From: CAVZLD01 sp964522605
GTDB lineage: Bacteria; Planctomycetota; Planctomycetia; Pirellulales; Pirellulaceae
Reading direction: 5' to 3'
DNA length: 16,791 nt
Assembly (NCBI GenBank): GCA_964522605.1
Contig: CAZFWV010000130.1
Span: 1-16,791 of the forward strand
Shown here piece after piece: positions 7,788 through 15,249 of the stretch. The translations under genes were made by a program, and so were the position numbers. A model generated the notes under the pieces. It ran no database searches, was not told the DNA's origin, and saw only the letters and a program-made list of their open reading frames with translations. How positions within the stretch are numbered: position 1 is the first letter of the stretch; every line of letters begins with the position of its first letter.

Positions 7788-8891
7788 GTGGATGACGAGA
7801 TTCCCTATCTGTTGTTGACCCCTGGTCCCCTGACGACGTCGCGTTCCGTCAAGGAAGCGATGCTGCGCGATTACTGTACCTGGGACGATGACTACCACCA
7901 AGTTGTCAGCGGGATTCGCCGTCGACTGTGTGAATTGGCGGGAGGCGACTCCGAGTTGACCTCGGTGTTGATGCAGGGCAGCGGGACGTTCGGAATTGAA
8001 GCGGTGGTAGGCAGTTGTGTGCCTCCCGATGGAAAACTGCTTGTGTTGGACAATGGGGCCTACGGCCGCCGAATCGCCCAGATTGCTGCTAGGTTGCGCA
8101 TTCCGCACACGCACTTAGACGGTTCCGAAATTGAACCGGTTGATGTCAACCGAGTCGAAGAAGAACTTCGCACCGATCCACAGTTGACGCACGTTGCCCT
8201 CGTTCACTGTGAGACGACGACCGGGATGATGAATCCGGCCGCCGAGATCGGTCAGCTATGCGCCCGCTACGATCGAATCTTCATCCTGGACGCCATGTCG
8301 TCCTTTGGTGGTATTCCCTTTACAGCACAGGAACTCCACGCGCATTATCTCGTTTCCTCTTCCAACAAGTGTCTGCAGGGCGTCCCCGGGTTCTCCTTTG
8401 TGATTGCTCATCGTTCGACATTGGAAGGCACTGCCGGCTGGGCTCGATCGCTGAGTCTGGACCTGTTCGACCAATGGCGCGAGATGGAGGATCACCAGGG
8501 AAAGTGGCGTTACACATCGCCTACGCATGTCGTGCGCGCGTTCGCTCAGGCACTGGCCGAGTTGGATGCGGAAGGTGGGATTTCCGTCCGCGCTGCACGG
8601 TATCGCGAAAACCATCGGACTCTTGTGGACGGGATGGCGGAGTTGGGCTATCACGCGATGATTGCTCCCGCTCACCAATCGCCCATCATTACGGCCTTTC
8701 GCTATCCGGACGGTGCGAGTTTTCGCTTTCGACCGTTTTACGACGCGCTCAAGTCCCGAGGCTTCGTGATTTATCCGGGCAAAATCAGTCAGGCGGATAC
8801 ATTTCGGATCGGAACGATCGGACATGTGTTTCCCGACGATATTCGACGACTTCTCGCGGCAGTCCGACAGGTTCGAGACGGCAACAAGTGA
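7788..8891 (+). CDS. phnW: 2-aminoethylphosphonate--pyruvate transaminase
   Basis: This 367-residue class V PLP aminotransferase transfers the amino group of 2-aminoethylphosphonate to pyruvate, giving phosphonoacetaldehyde and L-alanine. YLLLTPGPLTTSRSVKEAML and CTWDDDYHQVV at the N-terminus are characteristic of PhnW. MQGSGTFGIEA (62-72) binds the PLP phosphate, HCETTTGMMNP (140-150) is conserved, FILDAMSSFGG carries Asp168 that pairs with the pyridine nitrogen, and SSSNKCLQGVPGF carries the Schiff-base Lys194. TFRIGTIG carries Arg340, the carboxylate/phosphonate-binding residue. These numbers coincide with those known for Salmonella PhnW. The GTG start at 7788 gives exactly the expected N-terminus; AAAGG lies about 13 bases upstream. 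It is 15 bases after the oxidoreductase gene and 11 bases before the PQQ-propeller gene. Confidence 0.96.
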   Translation: MDDEIPYLLLTPGPLTTSRSVKEAMLRDYCTWDDDYHQVVSGIRRRLCELAGGDSELTSVLMQGSGTFGIEAVVGSCVPPDGKLLVLDNGAYGRRIAQIAARLRIPHTHLDGSEIEPVDVNRVEEELRTDPQLTHVALVHCETTTGMMNPAAEIGQLCARYDRIFILDAMSSFGGIPFTAQELHAHYLVSSSNKCLQGVPGFSFVIAHRSTLEGTAGWARSLSLDLFDQWREMEDHQGKWRYTSPTHVVRAFAQALAELDAEGGISVRAARYRENHRTLVDGMAELGYHAMIAPAHQSPIITAFRYPDGASFRFRPFYDALKSRGFVIYPGKISQADTFRIGTIGHVFPDDIRRLLAAVRQVRDGNK

Positions 8892-8902
8892 GTTCGAGGA
8901 CA

Positions 8903-11900
8903 ATGATGATTGCCAAGCTTTCTGGTTCTGCTCTCATCCGCACGGGCGTGCGAAGGCCGGGTAAGCGTCGCGCCGCCGTGCTTTTCACCGTGCTNNNNNN
9001 NNNNNNNNNNNNNNNNNNNNNNNNNNNNNNNNNNNNNNNNNNNNNNNNNNNNNNNNNNNNNNNNNNNNNNNNNNNNNNNNNNNNNNNNNNNNNNGCACGG
9101 GCGTGCGAAGGCCGGGTAAGCGTCGCGCCGCCGTGCTTTTCACCGTGCTCTTGACCGTGTTCGTGAGCTTGTGTCTGGGCCCGTCGGTTGTGGCCGACGA
9201 CTGGCCCGTGTACCAGCAAAATCATCAGCGGAATGCGAAGACGACCGAACAACTGAAAGCGGAAGAACTCGCGCTGAGCTGGACATGGCGGTCGCCGCAA
9301 GTTCCCCAGCCGGCCTGGTGGGGGCCCGCGAAGTGGGATGCGTACGCGGAGATCCGCGGCTTGAAGTCGATGCGGAACTACGACCCGGTGTTCCACCTGA
9401 TCTCCGTCGGCGATCGCATCTGGTTCGGTTCGAATGTCGATGATGCGGTCCATTGTCTGGATGCCGAGACGGGACGTGAAATCTGGGTTTACACTACCGA
9501 CGGGCCAGTGCGTGCTGTGCCGGCCTATGCGGACGGGTGCTTGTATTTCGGCTCGGATGACGGATGCGCGTACTGTGTCGACGAACGCGGGCAACTTGTC
9601 TGGAAGTACGAAGCGCAACCTTGTTCACGGCGGATCGTGAATAACGGTCGATTCATTTCCACGTGGCCGGTTCGCACCGGAGTGCTCGTCGAAGAGGGAA
9701 GAGCGATCTTTGGCGCTTCGCTGCTGCCGTGGCAGGAATCGTACCTGTGTGCCGTGGATGCCCGCACGGGAAGCGCGGACGAGCCGGGATGTTTCGTTCG
9801 CCGCGTTTACGAATCGACGATGGAAGGTCCGATGGCGGTTTTTCCTGGCCGCGCTCTCGTTTCGCCCCAGGGCCGAATTCCACCCCAATTGTTCGCCCTG
9901 CAGGACGGCCGACCGTTGGGAAGTCTGAAAGGCGGTGGAGGTTCGTTCGTTGTGCTGACGAAGGATTCCGTCTTCCATGGGCCCGGCAATAAAACCGGCT
10001 GGCTCAAGGCGAGCAGCCTCGATTCCCTGGAAACCGTGGCATCGTTCGACAAGGGGAATGCGATCGTCGTCGCCGGCGATGTTTGCTTCATCCTGACCGA
10101 TGATGCCTTGACCGCCTCGAATTACGTCACGAAAGAAATCCTCTGGTCGGTCGAATCCGATTGTCGCTTTGCCCTCGCGTTGGCGGGAGAGACGTTATGG
10201 GTCGGTGGCCAAGATCAAGTCGTCGCTCGAAGCAGTCGCGATGGCCAAATGATCTGGTCGCACGCGGTGGATGGTAAGGCATGCGGACTGGCCGTTGCCA
10301 ACGGACGATTGCTCGTCAGCACCGACACGGGGGCGATTCATGCTTTCCAAGCAGGTGCTGTGGATCAGGAACTGACAGGATCGCTGTCCGTCGCTGCTGC
10401 TTCCGATGAAGTACCCGAACCGATTCCGAATCCCAGCGATGACGCGCAGCAAACGGACCGAGTGGCGTTTGGGCCCTGGTGGCAGTTTACGGCGCATGGA
10501 ACGGCGGTCTTCCGCTGGCGGACGAAGAGGCCCTCGCCCAGCCATCTGACGTTGCGCCAGGATGGTCGCATCGTTCAACAGTTTGTGGACGATGCGGCAC
10601 ACCTGGATCATGAGGTTACGCTGAAGGGTTTGCGCCACAACATGAATTACACGGTGCAGATCGAATTCCTGGACCAGGGAACACGCCGCCAGACCACCGA
10701 ATACGAATGTGACACATTCTTCAATTACCGTCCGCCTGAGATTTCTGCGGCACTGGAATCGAATTCCAACTCACGCCAGCAGACAGCCAGGATGATTTTG
10801 GAGGCGACGCAGGTCTCCGGCGGCCTTTGCCTCTGTCTCGGATGTGAAGATGGAGAGCTGATCGAGTCGCTGTTGCGCGCCAGTTCGCTGCGCATCGTCG
10901 CGTTTGATACGGACGAGGATCGCGTCCGAGCGGTCCGCCAGCGACTGCAGCAACAGGATCTGTACGGCGTGCGCGCAACCGCGCATCTCGTGGAATCGTT
11001 GGAACAGATCCCGATCACCGGTCGCGTCGCCAACCTGATCGTCTCTGAATCGCCGATGATCGACAGCGGTTGGCGAGTTCCGTTGCGTGAGACGCAGCGA
11101 CTGCTGACACCCGGTGGTAAGACTTGCATCGAATCGCCCGATGCACAGATGCACCTACGCGATGGGTGGGAAGCGGTCACGGCGCTGCAGCTGGATTCTA
11201 GTCGCTGGTTCATCCTCGAAGGCAAGCCCATTCCGGAAGCCGGTGTCTGGACCCATATCTATGGTACCGCGGCAAACAATCACTATGGAGGTGAGGCGTT
11301 GGGCGGAGTGCGCACCGTACCGGAGCTGACGGTGCAATGGATCGGCCGACCGGGACCGCGGTATCAGGCCGATCGGAATGGCCGAAAACCACCGCCCCTC
11401 GCCGTTGCAGGGCGTCTGTTTCTGCAGGGCCTTCATCGTTTATTGGCGCTCGACCAGTACAACGGTTCGATTCTTTGGGCGTTGGAGATCCCCGGATTGG
11501 ACCGCTACAACATGCCTCGCGATTGTGGCAACTGGTGCGCGGACGAACAATCGCTTTACGTTGCCCTCCATGACAAGTGTTGGAAGATCTCCACCGCGGA
11601 CGGAAGCCTGCAGCAGACGTTTCAGCTCGATTCCACTTCGCCCGAATCGCCGTCATATGACTGGGGTTACGTCGCCCGCGAGGCGGACTTGTTGATTGGC
11701 AGTGCCGTACGTGCGGGCGCGAGCTGGACCAGTTTTTGGGGCGGCGAAGGCTGGTACGATGCGACCGAGGGACCGGTGACCTACAAGGTTTGCAGTGATC
11801 GGCTGTTTGCCCGCGGCGTGGAAAGCGGCGAGATGCGCTGGCAGTATGAGAGGGGTCCGATTCTGAATTCGACGATCACCGTGGCAGACGGATTGGTCTA

Positions 11901-12555
11901 CTTCGTTGAGGCGCGCAGTGAGTTCCTGAAAGGTCTGGCCGACCGACGACTCGGTGGAGACGCATTCTGGCGCGATCAGTATCTTGTTGCGCTGGACCTT
12001 CATACCGGGCAGGTCAAGTGGGAACGTCCCCTGGACACGGCCGACGGAACGATCGCGTTCTATGCCGCCCATGGTGATTCGACGCTTGTGCTCGTCTCCT
12101 CGACCAAACTGCAGTACTTCGTCTACGCGGTCGAAGGGCAGACCGGCAAGGATCTTTGGAATGCCGCGATTCCCTGGGGAAAAGGCAAAGCGGATCATGG
12201 CTCCCATCTCTCGCGGCCCGCAATTGTTGACCAGCGACTGTACGTTCGACCGGGGGTCTTCGATCTCCGGACCGGAGAGCTACTGCCGCTGCAGATTCCC
12301 GTCGGAGGTTGTGGAACGTACGCCGCGACGAAGAAGGCACTCTTCTTTCGCGCCGGCTCTGGAAAGAACTCGGCTATGTGGGACCAGCAGGCGGGCGAAT
12401 TCACGACATGGGATCGACTGCGTCCCGACTGCTGGCTGAGTACGATCCCGGTCGGCGGGATGTTGCTCTCTCCCGAAGGTGGTGGCGGCTGCAGTTGTGG
12501 TTCGTGGCTCGAAACTTCCGTGGGGTTCATTCCTCGACAGACGCTGGAACCCTGA
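8903..12555 (+). CDS. Secreted PQQ-propeller protein with embedded FN3-like and methyltransferase-like domains (spans assembly gap)
   Basis: The gene is interrupted by 100 Ns, but the 55 bases on either side are identical and in the same frame. Collapsing them gives one 1165-residue protein starting at the ATG pair 8903/8906 (GAGG just upstream). Its N-terminus RRPGKRRAAVLFTVLLTVFV then continues to a likely signal-peptidase site after VVA, residue 45 or so. Domains in order: a first PQQ-like beta propeller (about 47-440, with repeats such as CLDAETGREIWVY and KEILWSVE); a fibronectin-III-like segment (about 472-558); a Rossmann methyltransferase-like domain (about 563-700) with LCLGCEDGEL around Gly595-Gly599, acidic Asp617 after the second strand, and LLTPGG at 682-687; and a second propeller (about 731-1160) ending in a CSCGS motif. 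It probably acts in the periplasm or at the surface. Function and any link to phosphonate use are unknown. It starts 11 bases after phnW. Confidence 0.85.
8940..8994 (+). repeat. 55-bp exact duplicate flanking the gap, left copy
   Basis: These 55 bases are identical to 9095-9149 on the other side of the N run. Both copies encode the same signal-peptide segment (TGVRRPGKRRAAVLFTV) in the same frame. A duplicate that ends exactly at the gap is the mark of two contigs sharing one k-mer-length overlap that the scaffolder did not merge, not a biological repeat. Confidence 0.9.
8995..9094. other. Assembly gap of 100 Ns
   Basis: A run of exactly 100 Ns is the convention for a gap of unknown size. 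Given the identical 55-base flanks, the true gap length is most likely negative (overlapping contigs), so no sequence is expected to be missing. Confidence 0.95.
9095..9149 (+). repeat. 55-bp exact duplicate flanking the gap, right copy
   Basis: This is the second copy of 8940-8994. Reading through it in the propeller frame continues into LLTVFVSLCLGP, which completes the hydrophobic core of the signal peptide begun in the left copy. Confidence 0.9.
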
Positions 12556-12597
12556 GCGCGCGAGATCGTCCAGCGGTTGTTGGATTGTCTGCTGACC

Positions 12598-12772
12598 TCG
12601 CCTTCCCCGTTTTGAAATCGCCTGTAGGAAATGTGGGGAGTGCGGCCGCGGAAGTGCGCTGAAAGACGCCGAGTTCAGCGAGTTCGATACGCAGAACGTC
12701 ACGGATCCGGCAGTCTATGCACTGGCGGTGGTCGATCGTCGAACCAGGCGAGAAAAAATCGCGCTCCGGTGA
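12598..12772 (+). pseudogene. Possible remnant of a coding sequence (C-terminal tail)
   Basis: A frame open between two TGA stops, ending at 12770-12772, translates near its end to FSEFDTQNVTDPAVYALAVV followed by a basic tail (DRRTRREKIALR). The composition looks protein-like. It has no suitable start codon with a ribosome-binding site and no recognised family. It may be the tail of a decayed gene or chance. Confidence 0.2.
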
Positions 12773-12793
12773 GACCCCAGAAGGAAGGAGAGG

Positions 12794-12871
12794 AACCACG
12801 GATTTGACGGAGCGTACGGATCGGCACGGACAGATCCGTAAACATCCGTCTCGTCCGTCAAATCCGTGGTT
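12794..12871. repeat. Nested palindromic repeat (17-bp perfect outer arms)
   Basis: AACCACGGATTTGACGG (12794-12810) is perfectly complementary to 12855-12871. Inside it, TACGGATC (12815-12822) pairs perfectly with GATCCGTA (12833-12840) around a ten-base loop. The result is a two-tier hairpin of 78 bases. CCACGGATTTGACGG-type repeats are widespread in intergenic DNA of Planctomycetes and some other environmental bacteria (from memory). It lies about 240 bases beyond the propeller gene stop; no T-tract follows, so no terminator is claimed. Confidence 0.75.
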
Positions 12872-13139
12872 TCTCTCTTCTCCCTAACTCGCGTGGTCAT
12901 TGCGACCCGCGTCGAGTCTGGTTGGGTCGCAGCCCTTCCGCTCGGCGTCTTTCCGCGTTTCTCCGCGGCGATGCTCCCCGAACTTCCCTCCTCCGACGTG
13001 CTGGCTCCCTTCTCCTGCCATTTCTCTCTCCGCATGTCACACTTCGCCGTTCTTGCACTTGGACCGGAGAATTCGACGCTCGAGTCGAGCCGTTTCTTCC
13101 TGCCGATCTTCCCGGAATGCAATTTCCTCCAAGGAATCC

Positions 13140-13343
13140 ATGCCACACGAATCGGTTCCAATCGCGAAGCGACCGACCGTGGCTTCCATAGTGGGAGGAT
13201 TCGCAGTGCGCCAGGGCCGCACCCAACGGGGCGCTTCCGCACTCGTGTACGGGATGGCGGCAGTTGCGGCGGCGGAGACTGAGGTGAGTGTTCGTCGGGA
13301 GGCTGTTGATCACGCTTTGTCTCAAGAGCCACGATCAACATAG
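13140..13343 (+). CDS. Possible small hypothetical protein (67 aa)
   Basis: An ATG at 13140 has AAGGA five bases upstream and opens a 67-codon frame ending at a TAG (13341-13343) that touches the left arm of the following hairpin. The product (MPHESVPIAKRPTVASIVGG at its start) is basic with an Ala-rich middle (MAAVAAAETEVSV). No family is recognised, no signal peptide is seen, and frames on the opposite strand are also open, so it may be spurious. Confidence 0.25.
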   Translation: MPHESVPIAKRPTVASIVGGFAVRQGRTQRGASALVYGMAAVAAAETEVSVRREAVDHALSQEPRST

Positions 13344-13400
13344 GCCGACGTGTCTCAAGTCGGTATTCCGGCATGTTCGCCGACTTGGGACACGTCGGCC
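13343..13400. repeat. Strong hairpin upstream of the DUF350 gene (20 of 21 bp paired)
   Basis: GGCCGACGTGTCTCAAGTCGG (13343-13363, 21 bases) pairs with 13380-13400 with a single mismatch, around a 16-base loop. It ends 50 bases before the GTG start of the DUF350 gene. It therefore lies in the likely promoter or 5' leader of the PspA-type operon. Similar GGCCGACGTGTC palindromes recur in planctomycete intergenic regions (from memory), so it may be a dispersed repeat, a control element or both. Confidence 0.7.
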
Positions 13401-13449
13401 CACAGTCTTAAGACAGAACCTGGGACACGAACTATTGAGGGACGTTTTT

Positions 13450-14322
13450 GTGGATGCACTTGTGGGAACTGGGCAGAAGTTGATCGTGGCGGCTCCGTGC
13501 TTCATCGCGATTGCCATCGTCTTGTATTTGGGCAAGATCCTGTTCGACTGGTCGACTCATTACGCGGCGGATGAGGAGCTGACAACGCGAGACAATCCTG
13601 CCGTCGGTACGGTGTTGGCTCTCTATTTTATCGGAGTTTCCGTGGCGCTCAGCGGACTCGCGTACGGTTTCGGTACCAATCTGCGCGATGATCTTCTGAA
13701 TGTCGCGATTTATGGCCCGCTGACTTTGGTGCTTGTTCGTCTGAGTATTCTGATCAACGACAAGCTGATCCTGTATCGATTTAGCCTGCATGATGAAATT
13801 GTCCAGGACCGTAATCTTGGCACGGCGTTTGTCGTTGGTGGCGGCTGCGTGGCCACGGGGTTGACGATCTCCGGTGCGCTCTCGGGCGAATCGCTGTCGC
13901 CGTGGATAGGGCTTGTGGACCTACTCTATTACTACACGCTGGGGCAGGTCTTGTTTGTTGTGGCCGGTCAACTGTTTCAATTGATTACCAGTTACGACAT
14001 TCATCGTGTGATTGGCCAAGACGATAACGCGGCTGCGGGATTGTCGTTTGGCGGATTCCTCGTTGCGATGGGCGTTGTTGCGCGAGTTTCTCTGGCTGGT
14101 GCGGGTAGTAACCTTCTAGCCGAAACGGTGACGACGGTTGCTGTGGCAGCGGTCGGGAGCATTTTGTTAGTCGCGATGCGAATCGTAACCGACAGGCTGA
14201 TCCTGCCGAAGAGTCCATTGTCTAAAGAGATTGTCGTGGATCGGAATCTGGCGGCGGGCGCCATTTCGGCAGCGACATTCGTCTCCATTGCCGTCGTATA
14301 CGCCGTATCCCTTGGGGCGTAG
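13450..14322 (+). CDS. Tandem DUF350 (YjfL-like) membrane protein
   Basis: This 290-residue integral membrane protein has about eight hydrophobic helices. It has an internal duplication: EIVQDRNLGTAFVVGGG in the middle and EIVVDRNLAAGAISAA near the C-terminus mark equivalent points of two DUF350 units, and DNPAVGTVLAL and DNAAAGLSFGG mark another pair. DUF350 is the family of E. coli YjfL, encoded with a PspA paralogue (YjfJ); its biochemical role is unknown, with a membrane partner of PspA inferred. The GTG at 13450 is preferred because GAGGG lies eight bases upstream, and sequence before it is hairpin repeat. It opens the operon; the next gene begins 68 bases later. Confidence 0.82.
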   Translation: MDALVGTGQKLIVAAPCFIAIAIVLYLGKILFDWSTHYAADEELTTRDNPAVGTVLALYFIGVSVALSGLAYGFGTNLRDDLLNVAIYGPLTLVLVRLSILINDKLILYRFSLHDEIVQDRNLGTAFVVGGGCVATGLTISGALSGESLSPWIGLVDLLYYYTLGQVLFVVAGQLFQLITSYDIHRVIGQDDNAAAGLSFGGFLVAMGVVARVSLAGAGSNLLAETVTTVAVAAVGSILLVAMRIVTDRLILPKSPLSKEIVVDRNLAAGAISAATFVSIAVVYAVSLGA

Positions 14323-14390
14323 TCTGGCGACGAGCAACGCGCGGTCATTCGGTCGAGGCGTAACGAAACTTCGGGAGGGTAACACACGAT

Positions 14391-15083
14391 ATGAGACGAC
14401 GTAAATGCACACTTCTGCTCATCCTGATTACGGCAATTTCCTTCGCATCGTGTGGCGACGCCTTTGCCCGGCGTGGAGGCGGATTCTCTTCTTCCAGTCG
14501 CAGTTCGGGTTCGTCACGCAGTTCGACTTCATCGCGGCGTTTCGCGAGTTCGCGCAGTAGTAGCTGGCGCAAGTCCGGTTGGAGTTGGGGCGGTAACAGC
14601 ACATCGAAGAGCCGACCGAAACTCTCCCCGGCGGACCGGCGACTCCACGCGAAGGCGGCAGCCAAAGGCACGGTGTTTCAATCCAAAGCAGACGCCATGT
14701 CCCACTTCTCGCGAGAGTATAAAGAGCAGTACACGCAGAAGCCAAAGCCCGGCCAGCCTGCTCCGACGACTCGGCCCGACTACATTCCCGAGACAACTCG
14801 AGTCGGTGGTCGCACCTACGACGTAACGTACGACGTCAGCCAAGGCGGCTACGGCTACTGGATGGGTGGCGGGCCCGGTGCCGGGCGGTGGGTCATGTAT
14901 GACCCGATGGCGGATACCGCCATGACGACGATGCTCATGAATCGGAACAGTTACTATTACGGCCCATCACCGAGTCGTTGGTCAATGCGGTGGTGGCGAA
15001 CCCCCGCGATCGTCCTGACGCTCGTAGGACTCGTTGCTTTTCTTGTCTTTCGCGGCGCCGGATCCGACTACCCGATTGCCTAG
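14391..15083 (+). CDS. Exported Ser/Arg/Gly-rich protein with C-terminal membrane anchor, hypothetical
   Basis: This 230-residue protein is not assigned to any family. Residues 1-25 form a signal peptide (MRRRKCTLLLILITAISFAS, then CGDAFA); the Cys could be a poor lipobox or the cleavage may follow AFA. Residues 27-75 are low-complexity, dominated by Ser, Arg, Gly and Trp (GGGFSSSSRSSGSSRSS). Residues 75-165 look more globular, with VGGRTYDVTYDVSQGGYGYW. A single hydrophobic helix near 206-223 (AIVLTLVGLVAFLVF) ends the protein close to the C-terminus. It occupies a place like that of E. coli YjfM next to YjfL, but no sequence similarity to YjfM is visible. GGGAGGG lies about twelve bases before the ATG. 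It is likely an envelope component of the PspA-type module. Confidence 0.75.
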   Translation: MRRRKCTLLLILITAISFASCGDAFARRGGGFSSSSRSSGSSRSSTSSRRFASSRSSSWRKSGWSWGGNSTSKSRPKLSPADRRLHAKAAAKGTVFQSKADAMSHFSREYKEQYTQKPKPGQPAPTTRPDYIPETTRVGGRTYDVTYDVSQGGYGYWMGGGPGAGRWVMYDPMADTAMTTMLMNRNSYYYGPSPSRWSMRWWRTPAIVLTLVGLVAFLVFRGAGSDYPIA

Positions 15084-15097
15084 CGCGCATTTCAAAC

Positions 15098-15136
15098 GCC
15101 TCTGCCCTCCGGGGAGAGGTCGGGTGTGGGGTGAGC
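15098..15136. repeat. Intergenic repeat with imperfect palindrome (CCTCTGCCCTCCGGGGAGAGG)
   Basis: CCTCT...GGAGAGG followed by TCGGGTGTGGGGTGAG resembles a very common dispersed bacterial intergenic repeat that, on the opposite strand, reads as Leu-Thr-Pro-Asp-Leu-Ser-Pro-Glu-Gly-Arg-like peptides. It lies between the Ser-rich protein and the YjfK-like gene and argues against starting the latter upstream of it. Confidence 0.5.
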
Positions 15137-15249
15137 ATCCCGCTTGCCGAGTAACTGACGCGATCCAACGCAAGCTGGAAGCTTACGCCACGGAGATACC
15201 GTCGCCCAGTCTAACGACTGACAAAGTATTGGTTGTGTCGGAGAGTTCA

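Larger units (their letters stand above)
12556..13449. other. Gene-poor spacer rich in inverted repeats
   Basis: Nearly 900 bases separate the propeller gene from the DUF350 gene. No protein family is recognisable in any frame. It holds a possible coding remnant (12598-12772), a nested palindrome (12794-12871), a further GC-rich segment resembling a dispersed repeat (about 12936-12971), a 13-bp perfect palindrome GCTCGA-G-TCGAGC (13078-13090), a possible 67-codon ORF (13140-13343) and a strong hairpin (13343-13400). Overlapping open frames on both strands are judged spurious. Confidence 0.65.

Noticed and set aside
6576..8114. A 512-codon open frame on the minus strand
   Set aside because: It lies antisense to the oxidoreductase and phnW genes, both of which have clear families and catalytic motifs. 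The translation shows no recognisable domain; long antisense frames are expected at this GC content.
8940..9149. The 55-bp duplication as a biological direct repeat or target-site duplication
   Set aside because: Both copies end exactly at the N run, and nothing resembling a mobile element lies between or around them, so an assembly overlap explains it better.
9103..9154. GTG at 9103 as the start of the propeller protein
   Set aside because: It falls inside the duplicated flank of the assembly gap. Collapsing the duplicate connects the frame to an ATG pair at 8903/8906 with a ribosome-binding site and a full signal peptide.
12715..13374. A 219-codon minus-strand frame
   Set aside because: It reads through several inverted repeats and ends inside the hairpin at 13343-13400. 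Its Arg/Pro/Ser-rich translation lacks any domain signal and the plus strand is equally open.
15034..15249. Upstream extension of the YjfK-like gene
   Set aside because: It would overlap the previous gene by 50 bases and pass through a dispersed intergenic repeat. The ATG at 15250 has a good ribosome-binding site and gives the expected family length.
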